Assembly (NCBI RefSeq): GCF_022557175.1
Contig: NZ_CP092915.1
Span: 1,178,001 to 1,242,000, forward strand
Source of the DNA: Mycolicibacterium sp. YH-1
Lineage (GTDB): Bacteria; Actinomycetota; Actinomycetes; Mycobacteriales; Mycobacteriaceae
Reading direction: 5' to 3'
Length of the DNA: 64,000 bases
The position numbers and the translations under genes are program-made. Under the pieces are notes generated by a model, which did not search any database, was not told the origin of the DNA, and saw nothing but the letters and a program-made list of their open reading frames with translations. The stretch's first letter is position 1; each line of letters starts with the position of its first letter. Below, piece after piece: positions 25,930 to 34,033 of the stretch.

Positions 25930-26675
25930 AGTTGCTTGACCCTCTCCTTCTCGGCGACGGATGTTCGGGGAACGACGGGAACCCGTCGCGCCCACAATGT
26001 GATGCCCTGAATCCGAATCCACACCGCCCCCATGAGCGGGGCCGCGGGGGCTATCAGTTGCATTCGCAGTACCTGCGCGACGCCCGCCCTGCGTCGGGTG
26101 CCGCGCAGCGTGGCGACGAACGCCGGGACGTGCTCGCGGTGAAGCGAGATGGCGACATCGAGGGACTCGTCCGGCTCGGGCGCGCGCACCAGGTAGTACC
26201 CGTCGACCTCGTTGAAGGGTGAGACGTACAGCGACTTCTTCACGGCCGCCGGCGCGTCGCCCGTTGGCGGGAGCAGATATGCGTGCCTGCCGCCGTATGT
26301 GTTGTGCACCTCGGCGATCACGTGCCGCAGCACGCCGTCGGAGTCGTGGCACCAGTAGATGCTGATCGGATTGAACACGTAGCCGAGTACCCGTGCCTGC
26401 AGCAGCGCGGTGACGGTGCCGTCGCGCACGTCGATACCGCGTTCGGCGAGGAACGCGTCGACACGGTTGCGCAGTGTGTCGTCGACACCCGCGGGCGGTG
26501 GTGTCGAGAAGTGGTCGCGGGCTTCGAACTTCGCGAATGGGCGCAGGCCCCGCGGCAGCTGCGGCAGGTTGTCCAGGTCGACGAGCCAGCTATAGCCGCG
26601 TTGCTCGAAGTAGTGGTGCACCGGAGCCCGACGCAGGTGCGTGATGCGGGTGCGGTACAGGCTCGGCGTCAGCAC
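25926..26675 (-). CDS. DUF1365 domain-containing protein
   Basis: A 249-residue protein of the DUF1365 family. Conserved pieces include YRTRITHLRRAPVHHYFEQRGYSWLVDLD at the start (broken here into recognisable HLRRAP and HHYFEQRGY), GYVFNPISIYWCHD in the middle, EVHNTYGGRHAYLLPP and FNEVDGYYLVRAPEP. The family almost always occurs beside a flavin amine-oxidase-like gene and a cyclopropane synthase, exactly as here. Its function is unresolved; a role in lipid desaturation or cyclopropanation is usually inferred from context. The GTG start overlaps the FAD oxidoreductase stop by 7 nt. Confidence 0.88.
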   Translation of the reverse strand: MLTPSLYRTRITHLRRAPVHHYFEQRGYSWLVDLDNLPQLPRGLRPFAKFEARDHFSTPPPAGVDDTLRNRVDAFLAERGIDVRDGTVTALLQARVLGYVFNPISIYWCHDSDGVLRHVIAEVHNTYGGRHAYLLPPTGDAPAAVKKSLYVSPFNEVDGYYLVRAPEPDESLDVAISLHREHVPAFVATLRGTRRRAGVAQVLRMQLIAPAAPLMGAVWIRIQGITLWARRVPVVPRTSVAEKERVKQL

Positions 26676-27973
26676 GCGGCCACCTCGTGCTTCGACGCGG
26701 CACGCCAGTCAGCGCCGAGTCGTTCGGCGGCGCGAAGGCCGGATGCCGCACCGTCCTCGTGGAAGCCCCAGCCGTGGTATGCCCCGGCGAACACCACCCG
26801 ATCGTCGTCGAGGTCGGGAAGTCGGCCTTGCGCGGCAACGGATTCGGGTGTGTAGAGCGGATGCGCGTAGGTCATCTCGGCGATGACGGTGCTCTGGTCA
26901 ACCCGGTGGCCGCCGCCCAGGGTGACGAGGTAACGCGTCGCACCGCCCAGGTGCATTAAGCGCGTGACGTCGTAAGTGACCAGCACGGTGTCCGAGTCGT
27001 GGGTGACCAGGTAGTTCCATGATGCGCGGGCACGCGGCCTGCGTGGCAACACCGAGGCATCGGTGTGCAGCTGGGCGTGGTTGATCGAGTATGGCATCGC
27101 GCCCAGTACCGCCCGCTCGGCGCTGGTCGGCTCGGCGAGCATGTGCAACGCCTGTTCGGGATGGGTGGCCACGACTGCGGCGTCGAAGCGGCGCGGGGCG
27201 CTGTCACCGGCGCTCACCAGAACGCCCTCGGGTATCCGTCGCACCGCGGTCACCGGCGTGCCCATCGACACCTCGTGCAACGTCTCGGCGATCGCGTTGA
27301 CGTAGGTCGCCGATCCACCGACCACGGTGCGCCAGGTCGGCGAGCCGAACACCGAGAGCATGCCGTGGTGTTCGAGGAAGACGAAGAGGTAGCGCGCCGG
27401 ATACCCCATCGCCGCACCGGGCGCGCAGGACCAGACGGCGGCGACCAGCGGCCGCGCGAAGTGCTCGACGAAGTAATCGGAGAATCCGTGCCGCCGCACG
27501 AAGTCACCCAAAGGCTCGCCGTCGCCGGCTGACTCGTCGGCGAGCAGTGCGCTCGCGACGCGGTGAAACCTTCGCACCTCGGCGAGCATCAGCAGGTAGC
27601 GGGGCTTGGCCAGCGACCCGATCGAGGGGAACAGGCCGCCAATCCCGCGGGCCCCCGCGTACTCCAGTCCGGAGACATCGTCACGCACCGACATCGACAT
27701 GTCGGTGTCGTTGGTGGCGATACCCAGCTCGCCGAACAGCCGGCACAGTGTCGGATAGGTGCGGTCGTTGTGCACCAGGAACGCCGAGTCGATGCCGATG
27801 ACCCTGCCGTCTCCGTCGTCGACGAAATGGGTGTGCGCGTGCCCGCCGAGGCGGGTGTCGGCCTCGTACAGCGTCACCTGGTCGCGCGCCGAGAGCACAT
27901 GGGCTGCCGTGAGGCCGGCGATTCCGCTCCCGATCACGGCGATCGAGCGTCCTAGCTGGTCTTCTCGTTCCAC
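26669..27973 (-). CDS. FAD-dependent oxidoreductase (amine oxidase-like), first gene of sigK operon
   Basis: A 434-residue flavoprotein. The N-terminal Rossmann motif IAVIGSGIAGLTAAHVL is followed by the acidic strand end LYEADTRLGGHAHTH. Further on come FLVHNDRTYPTLCRLF and the C-terminal FAD-binding stretch VVFAGAYHGWGFHEDGAASG. This group is annotated as amine oxidase/protoporphyrinogen oxidase-like, but in DUF1365/cyclopropane-synthase clusters it more likely acts on lipids. It heads six tightly packed genes ending in rskA, the same order as Rv0449c-Rv0444c. About 37 bp separate it from the upstream gamma-glutamyl fusion gene, so read-through is possible. Confidence 0.9.
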   Translation of the reverse strand: MEREDQLGRSIAVIGSGIAGLTAAHVLSARDQVTLYEADTRLGGHAHTHFVDDGDGRVIGIDSAFLVHNDRTYPTLCRLFGELGIATNDTDMSMSVRDDVSGLEYAGARGIGGLFPSIGSLAKPRYLLMLAEVRRFHRVASALLADESAGDGEPLGDFVRRHGFSDYFVEHFARPLVAAVWSCAPGAAMGYPARYLFVFLEHHGMLSVFGSPTWRTVVGGSATYVNAIAETLHEVSMGTPVTAVRRIPEGVLVSAGDSAPRRFDAAVVATHPEQALHMLAEPTSAERAVLGAMPYSINHAQLHTDASVLPRRPRARASWNYLVTHDSDTVLVTYDVTRLMHLGGATRYLVTLGGGHRVDQSTVIAEMTYAHPLYTPESVAAQGRLPDLDDDRVVFAGAYHGWGFHEDGAASGLRAAERLGADWRAASKHEVAAC

Positions 27974-28009
27974 ACTCCCTATTCGGAGCCGGGCGCGGAG
28001 TGGATGGGT

Positions 28010-29065
28010 CTAGACGGGGCGCCAGGTGCGGGCCGCCGTCACGAGCCCGTCGACCAGCAGTGAGGTGGCGCGGGTCAGTCCGTCCTCGCCCACCGGACCG
28101 CTGCGCGGGCTGGTGCCGCGCACTCGGGGCGTGAGCTCGAGTTGGGTGCCACCACCCCGCGGCTTGTTCACGGGGTTGTCCGGGTGCATCCCGCGTAGCT
28201 CACGCGGGATGGAGTCCAGGTCGGTGATCACCTGATAGCCGGGCAGCGCAACGGTGTCGGCGAGATGCGCGGCCAATGCGCGGTTGCGGCCACCGGCGAG
28301 TAGGTGGGTGCTGCGGCCGATGCGTCCGTAGCCGTGCAGTGAGACCGCGAACTCGACGTGGTCGAGGAACTCCGCGAGACGGTCGGACTCTGCGGCGGCA
28401 TAGGACGCCGACGACAGATGGTATGGGTAGTTGTCGGGGTGGCGCACGGCGTAGACCGACGCGCCGGCGGCCTCGGCGGCGCGTTCGGCGATGACGTCGG
28501 TCATCTGCTCCAGGCCGCCGCCGTGGATCGCGAGGAAGCCGAATCCCGACCGCAGCGTGCTGGACTCCTCGACATGAGGATCGGCCAGCAGTTCTGAGAG
28601 TGATTGCGGCCCAGGCTTTTCAGTCGGTGCCAGGGCGCGCGGCCAGTGCTTCGGATCCCACCGGTGCAGGAAGTCCACCCAACGCTGCGGCAGCCCGTGG
28701 TGGCGCGCGCCGTCGATGACCCGCTCCAGGTATCCGGGGCGCGGGGCACCGGGTTCGACGCGGTGGTCGATGTAGACCCAGGCGTGGCGCGGGCCGTGCT
28801 CGGTATGCACGACGAGTTTGTCGCGGCGGTACCGGACGGGCACACCCTCGGCGCTGTCGAGGACGTCCAGATCGCTGTCGCTGACCTGCCAGAGCACGCC
28901 GTGCACCTCGGCTCCGTCGACGGGTTCCACGGTCGCGACGCCGCGCTCGTTGATCAGCCAGTCGTGGTCGGCGAGGGTGGCCGGCAGCGGGTTGAGCGCA
29001 TCGGGGCAGCGCTGCGCCATCTGCGCAACGTTCAGGTTCGATCCGTACGCGAAGTACGGCTGCAT
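28010..29065 (-). CDS. Gamma-glutamylcyclotransferase / poly-gamma-glutamate hydrolase two-domain protein
   Basis: A 351-residue protein that reads as two domains. Residues 1-130 are a gamma-glutamylcyclotransferase-like fold with the hallmark YFAYGSNL (4-11), ending in LDVLDSAEGVPVRYRR with catalytic-type Glu73. Residues about 170-351 resemble the zinc poly-gamma-glutamate hydrolase family (PghP-like): FLAIHGGGLEQMTD with His181 and Glu186, VRHPDNYPYHLSS, and AVSLHGYGR with His244. Both families attack gamma-glutamyl bonds. Its ATG follows the mntH TGA with no gap (TGAATG), so it is made with the metal transporter. I recall a 351-residue protein, Rv0923c, in the same place in M. tuberculosis. 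Confidence 0.82.
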   Translation of the reverse strand: MQPYFAYGSNLNVAQMAQRCPDALNPLPATLADHDWLINERGVATVEPVDGAEVHGVLWQVSDSDLDVLDSAEGVPVRYRRDKLVVHTEHGPRHAWVYIDHRVEPGAPRPGYLERVIDGARHHGLPQRWVDFLHRWDPKHWPRALAPTEKPGPQSLSELLADPHVEESSTLRSGFGFLAIHGGGLEQMTDVIAERAAEAAGASVYAVRHPDNYPYHLSSASYAAAESDRLAEFLDHVEFAVSLHGYGRIGRSTHLLAGGRNRALAAHLADTVALPGYQVITDLDSIPRELRGMHPDNPVNKPRGGGTQLELTPRVRGTSPRSGPVGEDGLTRATSLLVDGLVTAARTWRPV

Positions 29066-30301
29066 TCAGCCTGTGACGGTCAGGTAGATCAACACCACGT
29101 TCAACACCGTAATCACTCCGGCGACCAACCATCCGAGCGCGGTGGTCACGCGGTGGTTGACGTCGGCGCCCATCAGCACGCGATTGCTGGTCAGGCGTAC
29201 CAGCGGGATCAGGGCGAACGGGATGCCGAACGACAGCACGACCTGTGAGAGCACCAGCGCCCGGCTGGGGTCCACGCCGATGGCCAGGATCACGAGTGCG
29301 GGGATCAGCGTCACCAGCCGCCGCAGCAGCAGCGGGTAGCTGCGCCGCAGCAGGCCCTGCATGATCATCGCTCCGGCGTAGGCCCCCACCGACGTCGAGG
29401 CGAGACCTGAGGCGAGCAGTCCGATGGCGAAGAACAGGGCGACCGTGTGGCCCAACGTGTTCTGCACCGCAGCGTGGGCGCCCTCGATGGAGTCGGTGTT
29501 CTCCATGCCCTGCAGGTTGGTCGCGGCGACCAGCAGCATCGCGAGGTTCACCGCCCCCGCGACGAGCATGGCGAGGCCGACGTCGTAGCGGGTGATCCGC
29601 AGTAGGCGGCGTCGCGGGGCGCCCGCCTCGGGATGACCGTGCCTGTCGCGCGCAAGCCCCGAGTGCAGGTAGACGGCGTGCGGCATCACGGTCGCCCCGA
29701 GCATGGCGGTGGCCAGCAGGATGCTCTCCGGGCCGTCGAACCGGGGGAGCAGGCCGCCCGCCACGTCTGCCGGTGACGGCGGCGCGACGAACAGGCTGGT
29801 GAGGAAGCCGATCGCGATGACGAGCAGCAGCCCGGTGATGACGCGCTCGAACATCCGCTGGCCGCGGCGGTCCTGGACGGCCAGCAACAGCAGTGAGACG
29901 GCGCCGGTGATCACGCCGCCGATGAGTAGCGGCAGGTCGAATAGCAGGTAGAGCGCTATCGCACCACCGACGACCTCGGCGAGATCAGTTGCCATCGCGA
30001 CGAATTCGGCCTGCAGCCAGTACGCGATACGTGTGCGGGTGCGGGAGTGGTCGGCCACCGCCTCGGGCAGGCTGCGCCCGGTGACGAGGCCGAGCTTGGC
30101 CGACAGGTACTGCACCAGGCCGGCCATGACGTTGGCGACCAGGATCACCCACACCAGGAGGAACCCGAACTGGGCGCCTGCACTGACGTTGGCGGCGACG
30201 TTGCCGGGGTCGACGTAGGCGATTGCGGCGACGAATGCCGGGCCGAGCAGCAGCATGCCCGGGCGTACCCGTGCCTTGGTTTCGATTGCCAACGAACTCA
30301 C
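29066..30301 (-). CDS. mntH: Nramp-family divalent metal transporter
   Basis: A 411-residue Nramp transporter with about eleven hydrophobic segments. The metal-binding motifs are present: AYVDPGNVAANV in TM1 (DPGN at 31-34) and VMPHAVYLHSG in TM6. A consensus-like loop QGLLRRSYPLLLRRLV lies before TM9. It imports Mn2+ (also Fe2+) with protons across the inner membrane. The annotated start is a GTG at 30301 with no strong ribosome site. A DtxR-type box lies upstream at 30330. It directly precedes the gamma-glutamyl fusion gene in the same transcript. Confidence 0.95.
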   Translation of the reverse strand: MSSLAIETKARVRPGMLLLGPAFVAAIAYVDPGNVAANVSAGAQFGFLLVWVILVANVMAGLVQYLSAKLGLVTGRSLPEAVADHSRTRTRIAYWLQAEFVAMATDLAEVVGGAIALYLLFDLPLLIGGVITGAVSLLLLAVQDRRGQRMFERVITGLLLVIAIGFLTSLFVAPPSPADVAGGLLPRFDGPESILLATAMLGATVMPHAVYLHSGLARDRHGHPEAGAPRRRLLRITRYDVGLAMLVAGAVNLAMLLVAATNLQGMENTDSIEGAHAAVQNTLGHTVALFFAIGLLASGLASTSVGAYAGAMIMQGLLRRSYPLLLRRLVTLIPALVILAIGVDPSRALVLSQVVLSFGIPFALIPLVRLTSNRVLMGADVNHRVTTALGWLVAGVITVLNVVLIYLTVTG

Positions 30302-30329
30302 TCTCTATCCGGGACGGCGAATAGAAAAG

Positions 30330-30348
30330 TTAGGTTAGCCGAAACCCT
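30330..30348 (-). promoter_or_regulatory. DtxR-family (MntR/IdeR)-like box upstream of mntH
   Basis: TTAGGTTAGCCGAAACCCT matches the left half of the IdeR consensus TTAGGTTAGGCTAACCTAA perfectly over nine bases and about 14 of 19 overall. It lies 29 bp upstream of the mntH start. Control by MntR or IdeR is inferred. Confidence 0.5.
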
Positions 30349-30388
30349 CAGGTCATGGCAATCGTGCCCCTGTTTTCAGGGCCGGGCG

Positions 30389-30622
30389 CTACCAGATGCC
30401 GAAGACGAAGCCGCCGCCGTACGGCCAGCCGTAGAAGGGGCCGTTGTTCATCGCGGGCGGCGATGTCGTGATCGAGTTGCTGCCGTTTGTGGCGCACTGC
30501 GTGGTGTTTGGGGCGGTGTTCACACACGTGGGCTGGGCCGCGGCCACTGGCGCTGCCAGGACCGCGAGGCACAAACCGATGGCCGCCAGTAGCGGCACCG
30601 AATAGCGAGACGTGATGGTCAT
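30389..30622 (-). CDS. Small secreted two-cysteine protein
   Basis: A 77-residue protein. ATG 30622 has GGAG 7 nt upstream. The signal peptide MTITSRYSVPLLAAIGLCLA... ends at VAAA. The mature part is about 45 residues with two cysteines (PTCVNTAPNTTQCATNG), then ITTSPP and a Gly/Tyr/Trp-rich tail (GPFYGWPYGGGFVFGIW). It resembles a family of tiny mycobacterial exported proteins with the pattern C-x(8-13)-C, N/Q-I/V, PP. The function is unknown. It lies between another such gene and mntH on the same strand. Confidence 0.75.
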   Translation of the reverse strand: MTITSRYSVPLLAAIGLCLAVLAAPVAAAQPTCVNTAPNTTQCATNGSNSITTSPPAMNNGPFYGWPYGGGFVFGIW

Positions 30623-30685
30623 GACCTGCTCCGATCGCTGCAGCAATGATACGCCGCAGAGCGCAGGTCAGGACCGTCAGCGCCG

Positions 30686-30738
30686 CGTCAAAAAACGAAG
30701 AACCGTCAAAAAACGAAGACCGTTATAGAACGAAGAAC
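30686..30738. repeat. 17/18-bp imperfect tandem repeat at a gene end
   Basis: Three copies of a CGTCAAAAAACGAAGAAC-like unit start at 30686, 30704 and 30721. The third copy is the last codons and stop of the adjacent secreted-protein gene; the other two lie just past its stop. Confidence 0.7.
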
Positions 30739-30974
30739 TCGTCGTCCCACGGGAACATGCCGTAGCCGGGCTCGGGCGGGGTGGCGTCGATCTGGACGTT
30801 GCCGGGGCTGGCGCAGTCGGTGGTCTGGCCGCCCTCGACGGATGACCCGCCGGTGACCTCGCACTGGGGCAGAAGCGGGTTGGGGGGCTCCGCGGCGGCG
30901 GTGGGGGCGGCCGCGACAGCGACGCCGACACCGGCGGCGAAAATCATTGGAACGACGAAGCGAAGTGCACTCAT
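30723..30974 (-). CDS. Small secreted two-cysteine protein
   Basis: An 83-residue protein. ATG 30974 has GAGGAG 7 nt upstream. A signal peptide (MSALRFVVPMIFAAGVGVAV...) ends at AAA-EPP. The mature peptide has two cysteines (LLPQCEVTGG and TTDCASPGNVQI), then a PP-containing acidic tail ending WDDEFFVL. The CASPGNVQIDATPP stretch is typical of a family of short mycobacterial exported proteins without a known role. It lies 30 bp behind the DapB-like gene and may be part of that transcript. Its 3' end is tandemly repeated downstream. Confidence 0.78.
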   Translation of the reverse strand: MSALRFVVPMIFAAGVGVAVAAAPTAAAEPPNPLLPQCEVTGGSSVEGGQTTDCASPGNVQIDATPPEPGYGMFPWDDEFFVL

Positions 30975-31003
30975 TTGACTCTCCTCAGTCTCGGGCAACC
31001 GCG

Positions 31004-32095
31004 TCAATTGGGAGCGTACAGCCCTCGTCCCGTCACCAGTGGAAGGTCCAGGGTCGTGCGGATTCCGGGCGGTGCCGCAACCACTTCCGGGATGGCGTTG
31101 ACGACTCTGGCTGCCGTCGCCACCAGCCCCGCGTGGTTGTGATCGCCTTTGCGGCTACTGAGACACAGGTCGAGTGCATAGGACGGTTCGCCGGTGATCT
31201 CGATGCGGTAGGAGCCGCCCTCCTGCGCGGGTTGCGGCCACTCCGGATGCAGGTCATCGCGGAGGCGGGTGACGTGTTCGAGAACGACTGCCGCCTTGCC
31301 GTCCTTCATTCCGCGAACCTCGAACCGCAGCGCGGCGGCGGTGCCCTTCGCGATGTGTCCGGAGGCGATGTCGAAGTCCTCCGGTGCCGGTGTCCGCGTG
31401 TGGGTCTCGGTGACCTCGTCGAGTTCGATGCCCAGTCCGGCGGCCAACTGCCGAACCACCGAACCCCACGCCAGGCTCAGTACCCCCGGCTGCAGCAGCA
31501 TCGGGGTCTCATCGAGCGGCCTGCCGAAGCCCATCACGTCGAACATCACCGTGGCGCTGTCATAGGTGTCGTAGTTGATGATCTCCATGCACCGGATCTG
31601 CTCGATGCTCTGGCAGGTTCCGGCGAGCGCCATCGGCAGCAGGTCGTTGGCGAAGCCCGGATCGATGCCGCCGATGAACAGACTGGCCTGGCCGGACGCC
31701 GCCGCGTCTGCGATCGGGGCAATCATGTTCTCGGGCAGTGTCTGCCACGGGTACTGCAGGAAAACCGCGCTGCTGCCGACGAGGTTGACGCCCGCCGCCA
31801 GGATGCGCCGGTAGTCCTCGAGCGCCTCGACCAGGCGGTTGTCCGCCATTGCGGTGTACACGGCGCAGTCGGGTTCGGTGGCGAGCACGTCGTCGAGATC
31901 GGTGGTGGCGATGATGCCCGTCTCTATGTCGAGCCCGGCGAGTTCACCGGCGTCCTTGCCCTTCTTGGAGTCCGACGACACCCAGACGGCGGTCAGCTCG
32001 AAGCGGGGGTCGTTGATCAGCTGGGTCAGCGCGTGCTGGCCAACGTTTCCGGTGCCGATCGCGGCGACTTTGATGGGCAACTCGGTGCTCCTCAC
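31004..32095 (-). CDS. DapB-like NAD(P)H-dependent dehydrogenase
   Basis: A 363-residue protein with an N-terminal Rossmann fold, [19 protein letters not shown], of the dihydrodipicolinate reductase N-terminal type. The larger second domain contains [16 protein letters not shown] and [20 protein letters not shown], as in the group annotated as NAD(P)H-dependent amine dehydrogenases (2,4-diaminopentanoate dehydrogenase-like). Many actinobacterial members are linked to steroid or lipid genes rather than lysine synthesis. Its ATG overlaps the upstream SDR stop (ATGA), forming an operon preceded by a KstR-like box. The substrate is unknown. I recall Rv0926c as the positional equivalent. Confidence 0.85.
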   Translation of the reverse strand: MRSTELPIKVAAIGTGNVGQHALTQLINDPRFELTAVWVSSDSKKGKDAGELAGLDIETGIIATTDLDDVLATEPDCAVYTAMADNRLVEALEDYRRILAAGVNLVGSSAVFLQYPWQTLPENMIAPIADAAASGQASLFIGGIDPGFANDLLPMALAGTCQSIEQIRCMEIINYDTYDSATVMFDVMGFGRPLDETPMLLQPGVLSLAWGSVVRQLAAGLGIELDEVTETHTRTPAPEDFDIASGHIAKGTAAALRFEVRGMKDGKAAVVLEHVTRLRDDLHPEWPQPAQEGGSYRIEITGEPSYALDLCLSSRKGDHNHAGLVATAARVVNAIPEVVAAPPGIRTTLDLPLVTGRGLYAPN

Positions 32096-32883
32096 AGATC
32101 GGGGATGGGAAGGTCGAGGTTGGGGAACGTGAGGCCGCCGTCGACCTCAAGGGTCTTACCGGTCAGGTAGCTACCGGCCGGCGACGCGAGATAGACAGCG
32201 GCAGCGGCGATGTCGACCGGATCGCCGAGACGGCGCATCGGGGTGGCCTTCTCCATCGGCTCGCGAAGGCTGTCGTTGGAGGCCACCACGTCCAGCGCGG
32301 AGGTCAGGATCGAACCCGGTGCGATGGCGTTGACTCGGATGCGCGGTGCGAGGTCCAGTGCGGACAGTCGGGTGTAGTGCGCGAGTGCGGCCTTGGCGGT
32401 GCCGTAGGCGGCGAATCCGCGACCGGCGGTCCGGCCCATCGTCGAGGTGATGTTGATGATGCTTCCGCCGCCCGAGTGCTCGAGCATCAGCGGGACGGCC
32501 GCCGTCGTCAGCGCGTGGGCGGTCGCGACGTTGAAGGTGAAGGCGTCGCGCAGGTCCTTCGTCGAGGTGTTCAGTAGCGCGTTGGGCATCGTGCCGCCGA
32601 CATTGTTGACGACGATGTCTAGTTTGCCGAACGCCTCGACTGCCGCGGCCGCGAGCCTGGCGGTGTCCTCGGGGTGGGCGAGGTCGGCGACGACGACGTG
32701 GGCTTTGCGGCCGACGCCCCTTATCTGCTCAGCCACCTCGTCGAGCTGGGACTGTGTGCGCGCCGCGATCACCACGTCCGCACCGGCTTCGGCGAACGCC
32801 AGCGCCATCGCGGCACCGAGTCCGCGGCCCGCCCCGGTGACCACAGCCACCTGGTCGTCGAGCTTGAACCTGTCGAGAATCAT
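32092..32883 (-). CDS. Short-chain dehydrogenase/reductase
   Basis: A 263-residue classical SDR: cofactor loop [22 protein letters not shown] in place of the usual NNAG, catalytic Ser in NITSTMG, and YGTAK (Tyr-x3-Lys). The C-terminal GKTLEVDGG is typical. It oxidises or reduces a secondary alcohol/ketone with NAD(P). It is the first gene of a pair with the DapB-like enzyme; a KstR-like box is 66 bp upstream of its start. A steroid or fatty-acid ring/side-chain substrate is therefore an inference. I recall Rv0927c in the same context. Confidence 0.9.
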   Translation of the reverse strand: MILDRFKLDDQVAVVTGAGRGLGAAMALAFAEAGADVVIAARTQSQLDEVAEQIRGVGRKAHVVVADLAHPEDTARLAAAAVEAFGKLDIVVNNVGGTMPNALLNTSTKDLRDAFTFNVATAHALTTAAVPLMLEHSGGGSIINITSTMGRTAGRGFAAYGTAKAALAHYTRLSALDLAPRIRVNAIAPGSILTSALDVVASNDSLREPMEKATPMRRLGDPVDIAAAAVYLASPAGSYLTGKTLEVDGGLTFPNLDLPIPDL

Positions 32884-32914
32884 GTGTTCCTCACTTCCCT
32901 AGCCGGGCGTCACG

Positions 32915-32928
32915 GTAACAAGGGTTAC
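32915..32928. promoter_or_regulatory. GTAAC/GTTAC inverted repeat upstream of SDR
   Basis: GTAAC-AAGG-GTTAC lies 32 bp upstream of the SDR start, within a longer symmetry whose outer arms are GCCGGGC and GCCCGGC. It resembles the TetR sites at 55.8 kb but has a 4-nt spacer. Confidence 0.4.
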
Positions 32929-32948
32929 GGCCCGGCGTGGTCGGTTTC

Positions 32949-32962
32949 TGGAACACGTTCTA
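32949..32962. promoter_or_regulatory. KstR-like box
   Basis: TGGAACACGTTCTA fits the KstR consensus TnnAACnnGTTnnA at every fixed position. KstR represses cholesterol-catabolism genes in mycobacteria. The site faces the SDR/DapB-like operon. Confidence 0.6.
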
Positions 32963-32992
32963 GTTTGGGTGCGAGTGTGACTGCCTTCCAAT

Positions 32993-33052
32993 CGCCGAGA
33001 TCTGCGCACGCGTCGTGAATTCGCGACGCGAGCGACGCTGATGCAGAAGTCG
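32993..33052. repeat. 60-bp direct repeat, left copy
   Basis: This copy aligns without gaps to 34008-34067 with about 9 mismatches in 60. It contains the near-palindrome CGTCGTGAATTCGCGACG and the stretch GACGCGAGCGACGCTG. The pair brackets the AbiEi-like/DUF559 gene. Confidence 0.85.
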
Positions 33053-33074
33053 GCGTGAAATGCGCGACTTCTGC
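33043..33074. repeat. Perfect 10-bp inverted repeat overlapping left direct repeat
   Basis: GCAGAAGTCG (33043-33052) and CGACTTCTGC (33065-33074) are perfect reverse complements with a 12-nt loop. The right direct-repeat copy has the first arm but not the second. Confidence 0.8.
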
Positions 33075-33160
33075 ACAGGCGTCGTTCCATCCACAGGCAG
33101 GCGGCGCCCGATCGCTGTTCCGAACGCGACTCGTCTGCTGCCTCGGCCAGCGTTCAGGGC

Positions 33161-34033
33161 ATGTGGATACCTTTCGTTGGTAGCGAGGCGATCAGCGCCG
33201 GCAGTCTGACGCCCGGTGCTCTGCGGTGGAATCACCTGGCGTTGCATCCAGGGGTCTACGTACCGAAGAACGCTGAGCAGACCCTGTTCACGCGGACCGT
33301 CGCGACGTGGCTCTGGTCTGGGCGCCGAGGCGTCATCGCCGGGCGGGCTGCGGCGGCCCTGCACGGCGCGCGATGGGTCGACGACCCGACGCCGATCGAA
33401 GTGATTGCCGAACACACCCGCCCCCGACCGGGCGTCGTCGTGCACGAGGAACGGATCGCGCCCGATGAGATCGTCCGCATCGGCGAGATCCCAGTGACGT
33501 CGCTCGCGCGGACGGCGCTCGACCTCGGCCGACATCTCCCGCGCGACATCGCGGTGCCTCACCTCGACGCACTGGCCGCCGCGATCGGTGTGTCAGGCAT
33601 CGAGGTGGCCGACCTACTTGAGCGGTACCGCGGCGCGAGGGGAGTCCGGCGTGCGCGAGAGGCACTGGCGCTGATGGACGGCGGCGCACAGTCACCGAAG
33701 GAGACGTGGTTGCGACTGCTGCTCATCGATGCGGGTCTACCCGCCCCGCGAACGCAGATCCGCGTCAGCGACGGTTTCCGTGAGGCGTTCATCGACATGG
33801 GATACGACGAGCCGATGGTGGGCCTGGACTACGAGGGCGCACACCACAGCACCAAGCGGACCCAGTACGTGCACGACATCTGGCGCGCCGAACTCATTGA
33901 TCGCCAGGGCTGGATTGACCTCCGGGTCGTCGCCGAGCACAGCCGCCAGTTCATCCTGCACCGAGTCCGTGAGGCGTTCGCACGCCGCGGATTCACGCCG
34001 CCACCTTCGCCGAGATCTGCAGGGCGGTCGTAA
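33161..34033 (+). CDS. AbiEi-like N-terminus fused to DUF559 (Vsr-like) nuclease domain
   Basis: A 290-residue protein. The first half resembles AbiEi-type antitoxin winged-helix regions (HPGVYVPK, RGVIAGRAAAALHGARWVDD, then a VHEERIAPDEIVRIGEIPVT sensor-like part). The second half has a DUF559-type PD-(D/E)XK fold: IDMGYDEPMVGLDYEGAHHS, followed by RTQYVHDIWRAELI and a GWIDLRVV strand. The acidic residues of DMG and DYEG are the likely metal ligands. Many copies of this type occur in actinobacterial genomes with no proven role. The last nine codons lie inside the right-hand 60-bp repeat, so gene and repeat are physically joined. The start has only a weak ribosome site. Confidence 0.8.
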   Translation: MWIPFVGSEAISAGSLTPGALRWNHLALHPGVYVPKNAEQTLFTRTVATWLWSGRRGVIAGRAAAALHGARWVDDPTPIEVIAEHTRPRPGVVVHEERIAPDEIVRIGEIPVTSLARTALDLGRHLPRDIAVPHLDALAAAIGVSGIEVADLLERYRGARGVRRAREALALMDGGAQSPKETWLRLLLIDAGLPAPRTQIRVSDGFREAFIDMGYDEPMVGLDYEGAHHSTKRTQYVHDIWRAELIDRQGWIDLRVVAEHSRQFILHRVREAFARRGFTPPPSPRSAGRS

